Assembly: GCA_007571185.1 (NCBI GenBank)
Contig: RKRX01000092.1
Span: 1 to 20,135 of the forward strand
DNA from: Oceanicaulis sp.
Lineage (GTDB): Bacteria; Pseudomonadota; Alphaproteobacteria; Caulobacterales; Maricaulaceae
Direction: 5' to 3'
Length of the DNA stretch: 20,135 nt
This document shows positions 1 to 7,642 of the stretch, one piece after another; positions within the stretch are counted from its first letter, which is position 1, and each line of letters begins with the position of its first letter. The notes under the pieces are model-generated. The model searched no databases. It was not told where the DNA came from and was given only the letters and a program-made list of their open reading frames with translations. Both the position numbers and the translations under genes were made by a program.

Positions 1-171
1 ACATCCCCCCATACCGACAGCCCTGATTTCAAGCCTTGGTACGATGCGCCCCGCTATGGGCTTCCAAATAGAATGACTCACAGTCTCTTCCTACCGGTTG
101 CAGCGGGCCATCAGTCTCGAATCGAACTTGAAATCCTGGGGGATCGTCACAAGATTGAGATTGCTTCTTGA
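1..171 (+). CDS. C-terminal end of an unidentified protein (5' truncated)
   Basis: Frame 1 is open from the first base to a TGA at 169-171, giving 56 residues. It contains stretches such as KPWYDAPRYGLPNRMTHSLF and ends RHKIEIAS. The composition is protein-like: aromatic and charged residues are well mixed, and the alternating RIELEIL end suggests a terminal beta strand. No start codon or domain core is visible because the gene begins outside the window, and I do not recognise the family. The next gene on this strand starts 450 bases later, so this gene probably ends its own transcription unit. That it is coding is inferred from the open frame and composition only. Confidence 0.5.
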   Translation, partial: TSPHTDSPDFKPWYDAPRYGLPNRMTHSLFLPVAAGHQSRIELEILGDRHKIEIAS

Positions 172-622
172 GAGGCAAGATTGACGCCGTTTATGGATAT
201 ATCAGCGTTATCTGAATTGCCAAGCCGTGCAAACTCTTTGCAGATTTCTTCAGAAGTTTTCTATCTTGTTTGATGCCTGTATGTGGCGTGATTGTACATG
301 TATTCGCTTTGAGAACGGTTGGGAATATCATACGCCTGTTTGTCTGATTCCGCCTCTATTGGCAGAAGTTGCAGCCTGCCATGCCCACCGGAACGTCATG
401 GGAAGCGGGTTGAGAAAAGAGGCGAAATGCTTCATGATGGGTAATACAGACGCCTGAGGTTCTGGATCGGGCTTCGCTGTGACTACGCCCACCAAATCCC
501 GGCGTGCTTGTTCGGAGGTTTCACATTCCGCCCAGGGCAGATCATCCTTAGGGCCAATCATTGACAGATGTTGCGGATGTGCGCGAGAGTCGTGCGCCGT
601 ACTCAAAAGGAGGCGAATCATT
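172..622. other. Intergenic stretch with no convincing gene
   Basis: About 450 bases between the partial first gene and the AbgT transporter. Short open frames occur on both strands (for example 227-457 plus and 328-642 minus). Their translations are Cys/Trp/Arg-rich or low in hydrophobic pattern, lack a good ribosome site and resemble no family I know. The base composition of the first half is more AT-rich than the neighbouring genes. The region presumably holds the transporter promoter, but I could not fix a -35/-10 pair. The last 20 bases carry a strong Shine-Dalgarno site, AAAAGGAGG at 605-613. Confidence 0.5.
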
Positions 623-2275
623 ATGGATGATGCAACGCGCAAGGGTGTGCAAACCGGACATCAGACCGGTGTGCTGGGTCTGATCGAGCGGGCGGGGAAC
701 CGCCTGCCAGATCCGGCTTTTCTGTTTCTCTACCTGATCGTGATTATGGCGGTTGTTTCTGCTGTCACGGCGATGTTGGGCGTATCAGTCAGTCACCCCA
801 CCCAGACCGATGCCAATGGCAGCCCGGTCATGGTGGAAGCGATCAGCATTTTTTCCTCCCCCGCCATCAATCATCTTTTGGTGGAAATGCCTGAAATTTT
901 CACCGGCTTTCACCCCTTGGGTTATGTGCTGGTCGTGATGCTTGGCGCGGGTGTGGCTGAGCGCGCCGGATTATTCGGCGCCGCCATGCGGGCGGCGGTC
1001 CGGGATGTGCCGATCTTCCTACTGACCCCGGCTGTCGCCTTGGTGGCGATGATGGGTAATTTGGCTGCGGATGCCGCCTATGTTGTGCTGATCCCGCTGG
1101 CAGGCGTGATCTTCGCTGCTGCAGGTCGCCATCCCGTTGCCGGAATCACCGCTGCGTTTGCAGGCGTATCGGGTGGTTTCTCCGCTAATCTGTTGCCTGG
1201 TCAGCTAGACGCGTTGCTGTTTGGCATCACCGAAGCCTCGGCGATCGCGTTGGCGCCTGAGTGGACAATGAATATTGTCGGCAACTGGTTTTTCATCGCG
1301 GTGATGACTCTCATCTTCCTGCCGGTGATCTGGTTTGTGACTGACCGGATTGTGGAGCCGCGCTTGGGGCCATGGACGGGCGGCGCCGTAGCGGGTGGTG
1401 AACGTAAGGGCAACGACCCCGATGCGGCATTGACCGATGGGCAGAAGAAGGGCCTGTGGCGCGCACTGTGGGCGGTGCTGCTGGTCAGTCTGATCTGGGT
1501 CGTTTTGACCGTGGACGTTCTTGCGTTGATCAGCTCTGGTGCAATTTCGCTCTATAACGGCGATGCGCCGCTGGTGAATGAAGCGGCGCTGGAAGCAGGA
1601 CAGGGCGTGGCTATCGCTCTGGTTCCGTTCTTTCAGTCCCTGGTGGCGGGCTTCATGATCATGTTCTTACTTGCGGGCGTATTCTACGGCCAGGTTGCAG
1701 GCACGGTCAAAAGCCATCGCGACATTGTCGACATGATGGCCAGCGCCATGAAGGATATGGGCTATTATCTGGTGCTGGCCTTCTTTGCCGCCTATTTCGT
1801 GGAAATGTTCAACCAGTCTCAACTGGGCATTATCACCGCGGTGAACGGGGCGAACGCTATCAAGCAATCAGGTCTGCCCCTGCCGCTCGCGCTGGGTCTG
1901 ATCGTATTGTTCGCCGGTGTGCTGAACCTGTTTGTAGGTTCCGCCAGCGCCAAATGGGCGCTCATGGCGCCGGTGCTGGTGCCGATGCTGATGCTGCTCG
2001 GCGTTAGCCCGGAAATGGCCACTGCGGCCTATCGCGTGGGTGACAGCGCCACCAATATCATCACCCCGTTGATGGTCTACTTCCCGCTGGTTCTAGTGTT
2101 TTGCCGCCGTTGGATGCCGGAGTTCGGGATCGGTTCACTGACCGCCTGCATGCTGCCCTACTCCATGTGGTTGCTGGTTATGGGCATTGTGATGACTGTA
2201 GCTTGGGTATATCTCGGTTTACCGCTTGGACCGGGCGCAGAGGTGGGATACACTCTGCCCGGGCAAGCGGGATAA
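623..2275 (+). CDS. AbgT-family transporter (p-aminobenzoyl-glutamate uptake or drug efflux type)
   Basis: Inner-membrane transporter of the AbgT family, whose known members import p-aminobenzoyl-glutamate or export sulfonamide-type antimetabolites by proton coupling. The protein is 550 residues, close to the usual 500-550, with many hydrophobic segments. Family signatures are visible: NLAADAAYVVLIP around residues 146-158, GSASAKWALMAPV from 439, and YRVGDSATNIITPLM with GDS at 473-475. These are the re-entrant, substrate-site regions of the family. The frame is open upstream to a GTG at 479, but ATG 623 is chosen because AAAAGGAGG lies 9 nt before it and the N-terminus then matches the family (soluble start, then GLIERAGNRLPDP). 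It appears to be transcribed alone; the next gene starts 239 nt later. Folate breakdown-product salvage or efflux is an inference; the substrate cannot be read from sequence. Confidence 0.93.
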   Translation: MDDATRKGVQTGHQTGVLGLIERAGNRLPDPAFLFLYLIVIMAVVSAVTAMLGVSVSHPTQTDANGSPVMVEAISIFSSPAINHLLVEMPEIFTGFHPLGYVLVVMLGAGVAERAGLFGAAMRAAVRDVPIFLLTPAVALVAMMGNLAADAAYVVLIPLAGVIFAAAGRHPVAGITAAFAGVSGGFSANLLPGQLDALLFGITEASAIALAPEWTMNIVGNWFFIAVMTLIFLPVIWFVTDRIVEPRLGPWTGGAVAGGERKGNDPDAALTDGQKKGLWRALWAVLLVSLIWVVLTVDVLALISSGAISLYNGDAPLVNEAALEAGQGVAIALVPFFQSLVAGFMIMFLLAGVFYGQVAGTVKSHRDIVDMMASAMKDMGYYLVLAFFAAYFVEMFNQSQLGIITAVNGANAIKQSGLPLPLALGLIVLFAGVLNLFVGSASAKWALMAPVLVPMLMLLGVSPEMATAAYRVGDSATNIITPLMVYFPLVLVFCRRWMPEFGIGSLTACMLPYSMWLLVMGIVMTVAWVYLGLPLGPGAEVGYTLPGQAG

Positions 2276-2514
2276 CCGTTTTTTCGGTGACCGCCTGTTC
2301 GGTCCGGTCTTCATGTCTGTCCAGCGGCTCGTCGCCATGATGGGTTCGCCAGCCATAACCGTCGGAAGATTGGAGGTTTGATCGCGCCCGTGGTCAATCT
2401 CGCTCCGCCTGATGAGAGGCGTTGTCAGGGCGGTGGCCTTAACCTTTGCGCCGGTCTGCTCTTGGGTTGCCGGGTAAAAAAGAACTCAAAACCATGCTTG
2501 TGAGGAGATGTTTG

Positions 2515-4713
2515 ATGCGTATCATCCTATTTGCGCTTGCTTCCATCATCACCTTGGCCGCTTGGAGCCCTGAGGCGGCAGCCCGGACCATCCCAGTCAA
2601 ATCCACCGCCTCTCGGTCTGTGGACGCCATGGTTTTGACCTATCCAGTCTCCCGTACGGTTGAGCAGACCGATGTCTACACCTCCAGCGCGCAGGGCGAG
2701 GTGACAGTGTCTGACCCTTATCGCTGGCTGGAAGCGGATGTGCGCGAAGATAAAAGCGTGGCTGAATGGGTGCGTGCCCAGCAGATGGTTGCTGACGCCT
2801 ATCTCGATAACCTTCCGGGTCGCCAGATGATTGCAGATCGTCTGGCCGAGTTGTGGAATTACGAACGTTTCAGCTTGCCCACTGTCCGCGAGACATATGA
2901 TGGCGTCCGCTATTTCTTCTCCCGCAACGACGGGTTGCAAGATCAGTCGGTCTACATGGTTCAGGACGGGCTGGAGGGTGAAGCTCGCATGCTGATTGAT
3001 CCCAACGCTTGGACGCAAGACGGCGTCTCGGCGCTGGCTGGCGCTGTGCCCAGCCCGGATGGAACCCAGGTGGCTTATCTGATCCAGGAGGATGGATCGG
3101 ACTGGCGCACCATCCGGGTTCTGGATGTAGCGACCGGCCAGACGCTGGGCGATATCATCGAGTGGGTGAAATTCTCACCGCTAAGCTGGGCCAAGGACGG
3201 GGCGGGCTTTTTCTATTCGCGTTATCCCGCGCCGGAAGAAGGCGAAATCTTCACCGCCTTGAACCTCAACCAGGCAATCTATTTTCATGCCATCGGCACA
3301 GATCAGAGCGAAGATCGCCTGATCATGGCCGACTCTGACCGGCCCGAGTTCGGCTGGCGTGGCTCTGTCAGTGATGACGGCCGCTATCTGATTATCAATT
3401 CCTCCACCGGCACCGATGGAAATGGCGTGCATATTCTTGACCTTCAGATTGAAGGGGCTGAACCGGTGGAGATTTTTGAAGGAGTGACCAACAATCACGG
3501 CTATGTAGGTAATGAGGATTCCACATTCCTGTTCCTGACTGATCTGGAGGCTCCCAATGGCCGTGTGGTGGCTGTGGATGTAGCTGATCCGACCACCAGG
3601 ATCGATGTGATTGCAGAAGGCGCGTCGCCGATCAGCGACGCTGATCATGTGGGAGGGCATCTGATTGTGGAGCGGATGCGGGATGTCGCCAGTGCGGTGA
3701 GCGTCTACACCATTGATGGTGCTTTCGTCCGGGATGTGGATCTACCAGGCTTGGGTGTTGCAGGCGGTTTCAGCGGGACGCCGGAGCGCTCCGAGACCTT
3801 CTTCAGTTATCAGAGCTTCAACATGCCCGCCACGCTTTATCGCTATAATGTGACGAGTGGTGCGACGGTTGAGTTCCGCGCTCCTGCTCTGAACTTCAAT
3901 CCTGAGGATTTCGCGGTCAGTCGGATATTTTATGACAGCACTGGCGGCGTGCAGGTGCCTATGTTTATTGTCCACCACTCTGACGTGACGCCCAATGGCA
4001 GGCAGCCCACTCTGCTGTATGGCTATGGCGGGTTCTCTATCGCCATTCGTCCCACCTTTGACGTGCGGCGTCTGCAATGGCTGGAAATGGGGGGCGTGTA
4101 TGCGCTTGCCAACATTCGCGGTGGCGCCGAGTACGGTCGGGATTGGCATGATGGCGGGCGCCTGTTTAACAAGCAGAATGTTTTTGATGATTTCATCAAT
4201 GCCGGTGAGCATCTGATCGAACTAGGTTGGACCAGCGCTGACAATCTGGCTATCGAGGGTCGTTCCAATGGCGGTCTTCTGGTGGGGGCGGTGTCTAATC
4301 AGCGTCCAGACCTGTTCGCGGCGGCTCTGCCGGGGGTGGGCGTGATGGACATGCTGCGCTTTGATCAGTTCACCGCAGGCCGATTCTGGGTCGATGATTA
4401 TGGTCGTCCTGATGATCCGGCGATGTTTGATGTGCTCTATGGCTATTCGCCCTATCATACTATTCCTGCCGGTGATGATTACCCCGCCACGCTGATCACC
4501 ACCGCAGACACTGATGACCGTGTGGTGCCGGGTCATTCCTTCAAGTTTGCCGCCCGGCTGCAATCGACCGAAACCGGGACGGCCCCGACTCTGATCCGGA
4601 TCGAATCCAATGCAGGTCATGGAGCGGGCACGCCGGTCTCTAAGCTGATTGATGAAACCGCTGACAAATGGGCTTTCATCGCCTACCACACGGGCTTAGA
4701 GTTCAACGAGTAA
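2515..4713 (+). CDS. Prolyl oligopeptidase (S9A), secreted
   Basis: Serine peptidase cleaving after proline in short peptides (family S9A). The 732-residue product starts with a likely signal peptide (MRIILFALASIITLAAWS, then an AAA-R cleavage site near residue 25), so it probably acts in the periplasm. The beta-propeller part opens with DPYRWLE, a typical N-terminal signature. The C-terminal alpha/beta-hydrolase part shows the catalytic triad: Ser584 in GRSNGG, Asp667 with Arg669 in TDDRVVP, and His702 in NAGHGAG. An oxyanion-region motif, YGYGGF, precedes them. The start is set at ATG 2515 because GAGGAG lies 7 nt upstream; ATG 2494 and the frame beyond lack such a site and would spoil the signal peptide. 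The common GGSNGG nucleophile motif reads GRSNGG here. It ends 30 nt from the convergent DUF3429 gene. Confidence 0.95.
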   Translation: MRIILFALASIITLAAWSPEAAARTIPVKSTASRSVDAMVLTYPVSRTVEQTDVYTSSAQGEVTVSDPYRWLEADVREDKSVAEWVRAQQMVADAYLDNLPGRQMIADRLAELWNYERFSLPTVRETYDGVRYFFSRNDGLQDQSVYMVQDGLEGEARMLIDPNAWTQDGVSALAGAVPSPDGTQVAYLIQEDGSDWRTIRVLDVATGQTLGDIIEWVKFSPLSWAKDGAGFFYSRYPAPEEGEIFTALNLNQAIYFHAIGTDQSEDRLIMADSDRPEFGWRGSVSDDGRYLIINSSTGTDGNGVHILDLQIEGAEPVEIFEGVTNNHGYVGNEDSTFLFLTDLEAPNGRVVAVDVADPTTRIDVIAEGASPISDADHVGGHLIVERMRDVASAVSVYTIDGAFVRDVDLPGLGVAGGFSGTPERSETFFSYQSFNMPATLYRYNVTSGATVEFRAPALNFNPEDFAVSRIFYDSTGGVQVPMFIVHHSDVTPNGRQPTLLYGYGGFSIAIRPTFDVRRLQWLEMGGVYALANIRGGAEYGRDWHDGGRLFNKQNVFDDFINAGEHLIELGWTSADNLAIEGRSNGGLLVGAVSNQRPDLFAAALPGVGVMDMLRFDQFTAGRFWVDDYGRPDDPAMFDVLYGYSPYHTIPAGDDYPATLITTADTDDRVVPGHSFKFAARLQSTETGTAPTLIRIESNAGHGAGTPVSKLIDETADKWAFIAYHTGLEFNE

Positions 4714-4743
4714 ACGCTTTCACACCGCCTGAACGTTGAGGGA

Positions 4744-5238
4744 TCAGAGAGCAAATGTCAGTGAACTGCGGACAAGGGCGGCGAGGGTGAGGCTCAGAAC
4801 CGCACCTATAGTCAGCAGAAAGCGCAGAGGCAGATACCATTGCGGGAAAATTGCTTCACGCACCGCCGAACGGTCCCACAGAAATTGCACGATGAAACCG
4901 GTGATCAACATGCACCAGCCAGCCAACTCTAGATCCAGCGGCAGGCCGGGCCGGTTCCACACCTGAAGCACGACGGCGAACCAGGCCAGAAGGCTGAGAC
5001 TAACCGAAAGCAGTAATACGCCCGAGCGCGGCGTGTCGTTTGCAAGGATCAGCTCACCGGCCCAACGTCCACCCGCCAGGAAGGACAGGATGGTCGCGCC
5101 ATAAACCGGCAGCGCCACGCTTGCCTGAAGCGCAGCCTGGCCGCCCGCCATGATGGCCAGTGCACTGCCTGCGAACGGGACCAGCCCGCCAAAGCCCAGG
5201 ACCAGCGTCAGAACAGGTGCGTCGCCCGGTTTTCGCAT
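4744..5238 (-). CDS. DUF3429-family integral membrane protein
   Basis: A 164-residue membrane protein resembling DUF3429 (function unknown). It has about five hydrophobic segments: VLTLVLGFGGLVPFAGSAL, an ALPVYGATILSFLAGG stretch, SGVLLLSVSLSLLAWFAVV, a MLITGFIVQFLWD segment and a C-terminal LLTIGAVLSLTLAALV. The conserved-looking YGATILSFLAGGRWAGEL fits the family core. The frame extends to an ATG at 5307, inside vsr, but ATG 5238 is preferred: AAAGGAGAGG lies just upstream on the minus strand and the protein then begins with a short charged head (MRKPGDAP) before the first helix. It lies 22 nt after vsr on the same strand, so co-transcription is likely. No catalytic motif is evident. Confidence 0.8.
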   Translation of the reverse strand: MRKPGDAPVLTLVLGFGGLVPFAGSALAIMAGGQAALQASVALPVYGATILSFLAGGRWAGELILANDTPRSGVLLLSVSLSLLAWFAVVLQVWNRPGLPLDLELAGWCMLITGFIVQFLWDRSAVREAIFPQWYLPLRFLLTIGAVLSLTLAALVRSSLTFAL

Positions 5239-5260
5239 GGCGCCCTCTCCTTTGGCATGA

Positions 5261-5764
5261 TCAGCGGATCGACGGATTTTGGGGTCGGGCCATCGGATTG
5301 TCCACATGGTGCTCGCGCCGGGAATCGGGGCTGAGGAACGCTATGATCTGATCAGTTAGCGTTTCACGATCTTTCAGCGCGCACTCCCAGATCACAAGAC
5401 TCTCCCAACCCAACTTTGACAGGGCATGCAGTGTGGCGGCGTCTCGCGCCGCGTTGCGGGCGATCTTGGCCTGCCAGTATCGGGCGTTCTGCCGGGGGGG
5501 TCGTGCGCCGCGCTTGCAGTCATGGCCATGCCAGAAACAGCCATGCACGAAGATAACCTTGCGTCGCCCGGCAAACACCAGATCGGGCGTGCCGGGCAAG
5601 TCCTTGCGGTGCAGGCGGTAACGATAGCCCAGAGCATGAGTCAGCTGGCGCACTTTCAGTTCAGGACCGGTGTCGCCGGCCTTCACCCGCGCCATTACAG
5701 CGGAGCGTTTTTCCGGGGTGAAGACATCTGTACATGGTTCAGATACGGTCGTCCTGCAGGTCAT
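5261..5764 (-). CDS. vsr: Very short patch repair (Vsr) DNA mismatch endonuclease
   Basis: Vsr nicks DNA beside T:G mismatches made when 5-methylcytosine deaminates, starting very short patch repair. The 167-residue protein has the full family core: DVFTPEKRSAVMARVKAGDT (13-32), ALGYRYRLHRKDLPGTPDLV (44-63) with the catalytic Asp61, IFVHGCFWHGHDC (71-83) with His74 and His79, and IWECAL (125-130). The Thr preceding the first His in the E. coli enzyme is Val here. The C-terminus carries about 30 residues beyond the core. ATG 5764 has a GGAG-type site upstream. A frame-disrupted ORF ends 3 nt before this start and DUF3429 follows by 22 nt, so all three look like one transcript. Vsr genes usually sit by a cytosine-5 methyltransferase; none is in this window. 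Confidence 0.93.
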   Translation of the reverse strand: MTCRTTVSEPCTDVFTPEKRSAVMARVKAGDTGPELKVRQLTHALGYRYRLHRKDLPGTPDLVFAGRRKVIFVHGCFWHGHDCKRGARPPRQNARYWQAKIARNAARDAATLHALSKLGWESLVIWECALKDRETLTDQIIAFLSPDSRREHHVDNPMARPQNPSIR

Positions 5765-5767
5765 GGT

Positions 5768-5949
5768 CTACTCCGTCGGTTTGGCGGCGACCGCCCAGGC
5801 GTGATCGAGAACGGGTTCGAACAGGGATTGGTGCAGGAACGCCACAACCGGGGTGGCCACGCCACCACCGGCCAGGTGCAGGCCTGCGCCTTCACGTTCG
5901 GGCAGTTTGTAGTGGGAATGTATCGCAAAGCACCATAGGCACCCAGCAA
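5768..5949 (-). pseudogene. Small frame-disrupted ORF directly upstream of vsr
   Basis: On the minus strand a TTG at 5949, with an AGGGG site before it, opens a frame reading LLGAYGALRY. Near 5925 the protein-like reading moves to another frame: HSHYKLPEREGAGLHLAG, then GVATPVVAFLHQSLFEP and VLDHAWAVAAKPTE, stopping with TAG at 5768-5770. That stop is 3 nt before the vsr ATG, spacing typical of a translationally coupled partner. The second frame has no usual start codon of its own: a TAA lies shortly upstream, and no ATG, GTG or TTG precedes the conserved-looking part. Joining the two frames needs one inserted base (or two removed) near 5923-5930. I do not recognise the protein. It could be a decayed gene, a programmed frameshift, a sequencing error, or a chance open frame in GC-rich DNA. 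Confidence 0.35.
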
Positions 5950-6015
5950 TATAATTCCCCTTTTATTCCGGTTGCATGCGGGTGCGTTTGTCGGGTTGTG
6001 TGAGTCGGGATCAGA

Positions 6016-6939
6016 TCAGAATACCAACCCGGGTTTGATACAGGCTTGCAGGCTCTCCAACCGATCCGGCGCAGCCGGTTCCAGTTTGCGGGTCTTCAGG
6101 TTCAGAATGCAGGCCACCGCTTCCATGCTCCACAGAGGTTCGCCGTTTGTTGGATCAAGCGCCCAGTGCACAAGGGTGCGTACTTTCTCGCTTGCGGTTT
6201 TCAATCCAGATCGGATCATATAGCCCTCTCCCATGGTGGGAAGGCGATGAAACGCCAAGCGGGTTTCCAGTACGGCGCTGGACACGGTCAGGGGCGTGTT
6301 TTCTGCAAAGGCGCTCCATTGCTCGGGCAAGCCTTCGCTGAAATGATTCACGCTGTCCGAGATCTTGCCGATGGCGAACTCGACCCGCATCCGGTTAAAC
6401 GCGTCCAGCTCATCGGGATCGATGCGTCCGCGCCCGATTTCCTGAAGCCCCAGCGCATCCGCCATGTTTACGGACTTGAATGGGCTAGGCCGGGCCTCGG
6501 ACAGGCTGCGGGTGTCAAGCAAGCCGGGACGTTCTATACTGACGGCCTGCAGAGCGTTCCGACTGCGCTGGGGCCAGGCGAAGGCGTGACCGCATCCGGG
6601 GGCGGCGTGGTCGAGCCGGATCTCGAACGTGGCCGCAGGTTGGACACTACCGGCATGTTCCATGATCATTGCTACAGTCGCACTGGTGTCGTCATGATTG
6701 ATGACACCGCCGCGAATGGTCAGCGGTGCGCCGGGGTGGGCTTCCGCCAAAAAACGGATTTGCGCTTCCCGGATAATCAGGGTTGCCGAAGCACTGGCGG
6801 TGAAGGCGCTGCGCATGCCCAGTCGGTCCGCCAATTCAGCCACAGCCTTTTGTGCTTTGGCCAGGTAGAAGCGGGCATTGAGATGGCCCAGCTCGTCGCA
6901 TTCCCATGCATTGGCATTGCCGCGCCAGAGCATGTGCAT
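6016..6939 (-). CDS. Acyl-CoA thioesterase-like protein, two hotdog domains
   Basis: A 307-residue protein of the thioesterase (4HBT-like hotdog) superfamily. The first domain opens with WRGNANAWECDELGHLNARF, the usual active-site strand-helix with an acidic residue followed by GHLN. The second half (from about residue 170) has the same layout, including MRVEFAIGKISDSVNHFSEG and a strand stretch SMEAVACILNLKTRKL, so it looks like an internal duplication forming a hotdog dimer in one chain. Such enzymes hydrolyse acyl-CoA or acyl-ACP thioesters in the cytoplasm; the substrate is not readable. The frame is open to ATG 7041, overlapping zur. I choose ATG 6939 because GGAGGG (6944-6949) precedes it, though with a short gap of 4 nt; ATG 6933, 10 nt away, is equally possible. 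It follows zur by 77 nt on the same strand, so it may be read from the zur promoter. Confidence 0.75.
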   Translation of the reverse strand: MHMLWRGNANAWECDELGHLNARFYLAKAQKAVAELADRLGMRSAFTASASATLIIREAQIRFLAEAHPGAPLTIRGGVINHDDTSATVAMIMEHAGSVQPAATFEIRLDHAAPGCGHAFAWPQRSRNALQAVSIERPGLLDTRSLSEARPSPFKSVNMADALGLQEIGRGRIDPDELDAFNRMRVEFAIGKISDSVNHFSEGLPEQWSAFAENTPLTVSSAVLETRLAFHRLPTMGEGYMIRSGLKTASEKVRTLVHWALDPTNGEPLWSMEAVACILNLKTRKLEPAAPDRLESLQACIKPGLVF

Positions 6940-7016
6940 GTTGCCCTCCATGCGCCGATTACACAGACACCGGGCTGTCTCGCCCGATCTGTCAGAATAG
7001 AGCATGACCGTTTTAG

Positions 7017-7454
7017 TCAGCACGCAACGCAGCGTGCGCATCGACCGTAATACTCGATGACGCTGCGGCTGACTCTGAAACCTTCGGGCGCATCTGTCGG
7101 CGATTTATGGATATGGCGCTCATTGATAGTGTCGCAGCACTCACAAATGAACAACTGAACGGTGTCGTGGCCGGACTTATCATGGCTGTAGTCGCACAGG
7201 CAAGCTGTGTAAGCGTTGAGCGCCTCCACCTTGTGAGCCAGGCCTGACCGGGTAAGAAAGTTCAGTGCACGGTAGACGGTAGGCGGTTGGGCGGAACCGC
7301 CAGGCTTGAGCGCTGCCATCAGGTCGTAGGCTTTTACCGGACCGCCAGCGTCCACCAACAACTCCAGAACCCGGCGACGGACGGGGGTCAGAGACAGGCC
7401 GCGCTCGGCGCAATAGCGCTCCGCAGCGTCCAGCGTGTGAGTCGCGTTACTCAT
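7017..7454 (-). CDS. zur: Fur-family transcriptional repressor, Zur-like (zinc sensing)
   Basis: Cytoplasmic metal-dependent DNA-binding repressor, 145 residues, normal for the family. The winged-helix part runs from about residue 10 to 75, with LTPVRRRVLELL and the recognition segment PPTVYRALNFLTRSGLAHKV. The dimerisation/metal part has Cys104 and Cys107 (CECC) and Cys139, Cys142 and Cys145 (CARCVAC), the paired-Cys structural zinc site. Its sensor region, EALNAYTACLCDYSHDKSGH, is built as in Zur proteins, with Cys and His rather than the Fur HHHDH motif. It is divergent from a ZnuD-like receptor with a palindrome between them, which supports a zinc role over iron (Fur), manganese (Mur) or haem (Irr). 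The ATG has no strong Shine-Dalgarno site; no better start exists. Confidence 0.85.
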   Translation of the reverse strand: MSNATHTLDAAERYCAERGLSLTPVRRRVLELLVDAGGPVKAYDLMAALKPGGSAQPPTVYRALNFLTRSGLAHKVEALNAYTACLCDYSHDKSGHDTVQLFICECCDTINERHIHKSPTDAPEGFRVSRSVIEYYGRCARCVAC

Positions 7455-7567
7455 AAGGCAAGCTTAACCAGTTTCGGCGGGGTAGGCGAGTGCCTGTGGA
7501 ATTTTTGTAACAGCGACATCTTTGCAACGCTGCATCCCTGACGCGAGGTTAGCCTGCATTTCACCGC

Positions 7568-7595
7568 TTGCGGTCTTGTTCTGTGGGTGTAATAT
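7568..7595 (+). promoter_or_regulatory. Possible znuD promoter overlapping the palindrome
   Basis: TTGCGG at 7568-7573 and TAATAT at 7590-7595 are spaced 16 nt and face the receptor gene. The -10-like hexamer lies inside the palindrome, so a bound repressor would block RNA polymerase. The match is modest, and this is one reading of an AT-rich stretch. Confidence 0.3.
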
Positions 7596-7602
7596 AATTA
7601 CA
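7588..7602. promoter_or_regulatory. Probable Zur operator (AT-rich palindrome)
   Basis: TGTAATATAATTACA is a perfect 6-bp inverted repeat around a 3-nt centre. It sits in the zur-znuD divergent region, 40 nt before the receptor ATG and about 130 nt from the zur ATG. Its form resembles the TGTTATA-type palindromes bound by Zur regulators of other bacteria. The flanking bases (GTG on the left, TAAC on the right) could extend it, allowing mismatches. The assignment to Zur is inferred from motif shape and context. Confidence 0.6.
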
Positions 7603-7642
7603 TAACGTCATACCATAACATTGCAGCTCTCTGGAGGTCTTA

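Noticed and set aside
479..622. N-terminal extension of the AbgT gene to GTG 479
   Set aside because: A strong ribosome site precedes ATG 623, and the extra 48 residues do not resemble the family.
227..642. Small open frames on both strands before the AbgT gene
   Set aside because: No ribosome site and no recognisable motif; the plus-strand frame is rich in Cys, Trp and His in an unnatural pattern.
2276..2445. Gene or terminator between the AbgT gene and the prolyl oligopeptidase
   Set aside because: Only a 5-bp stem (GACCG/CGGTC) and short open frames without ribosome sites were seen; nothing supportable.
6046..7050. A 334-codon open frame on the plus strand across the thioesterase gene
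   Set aside because: It is fully antisense to a recognisable hotdog thioesterase, has no family motif and a shadow-like composition. Long antisense frames are common in GC-rich coding DNA.
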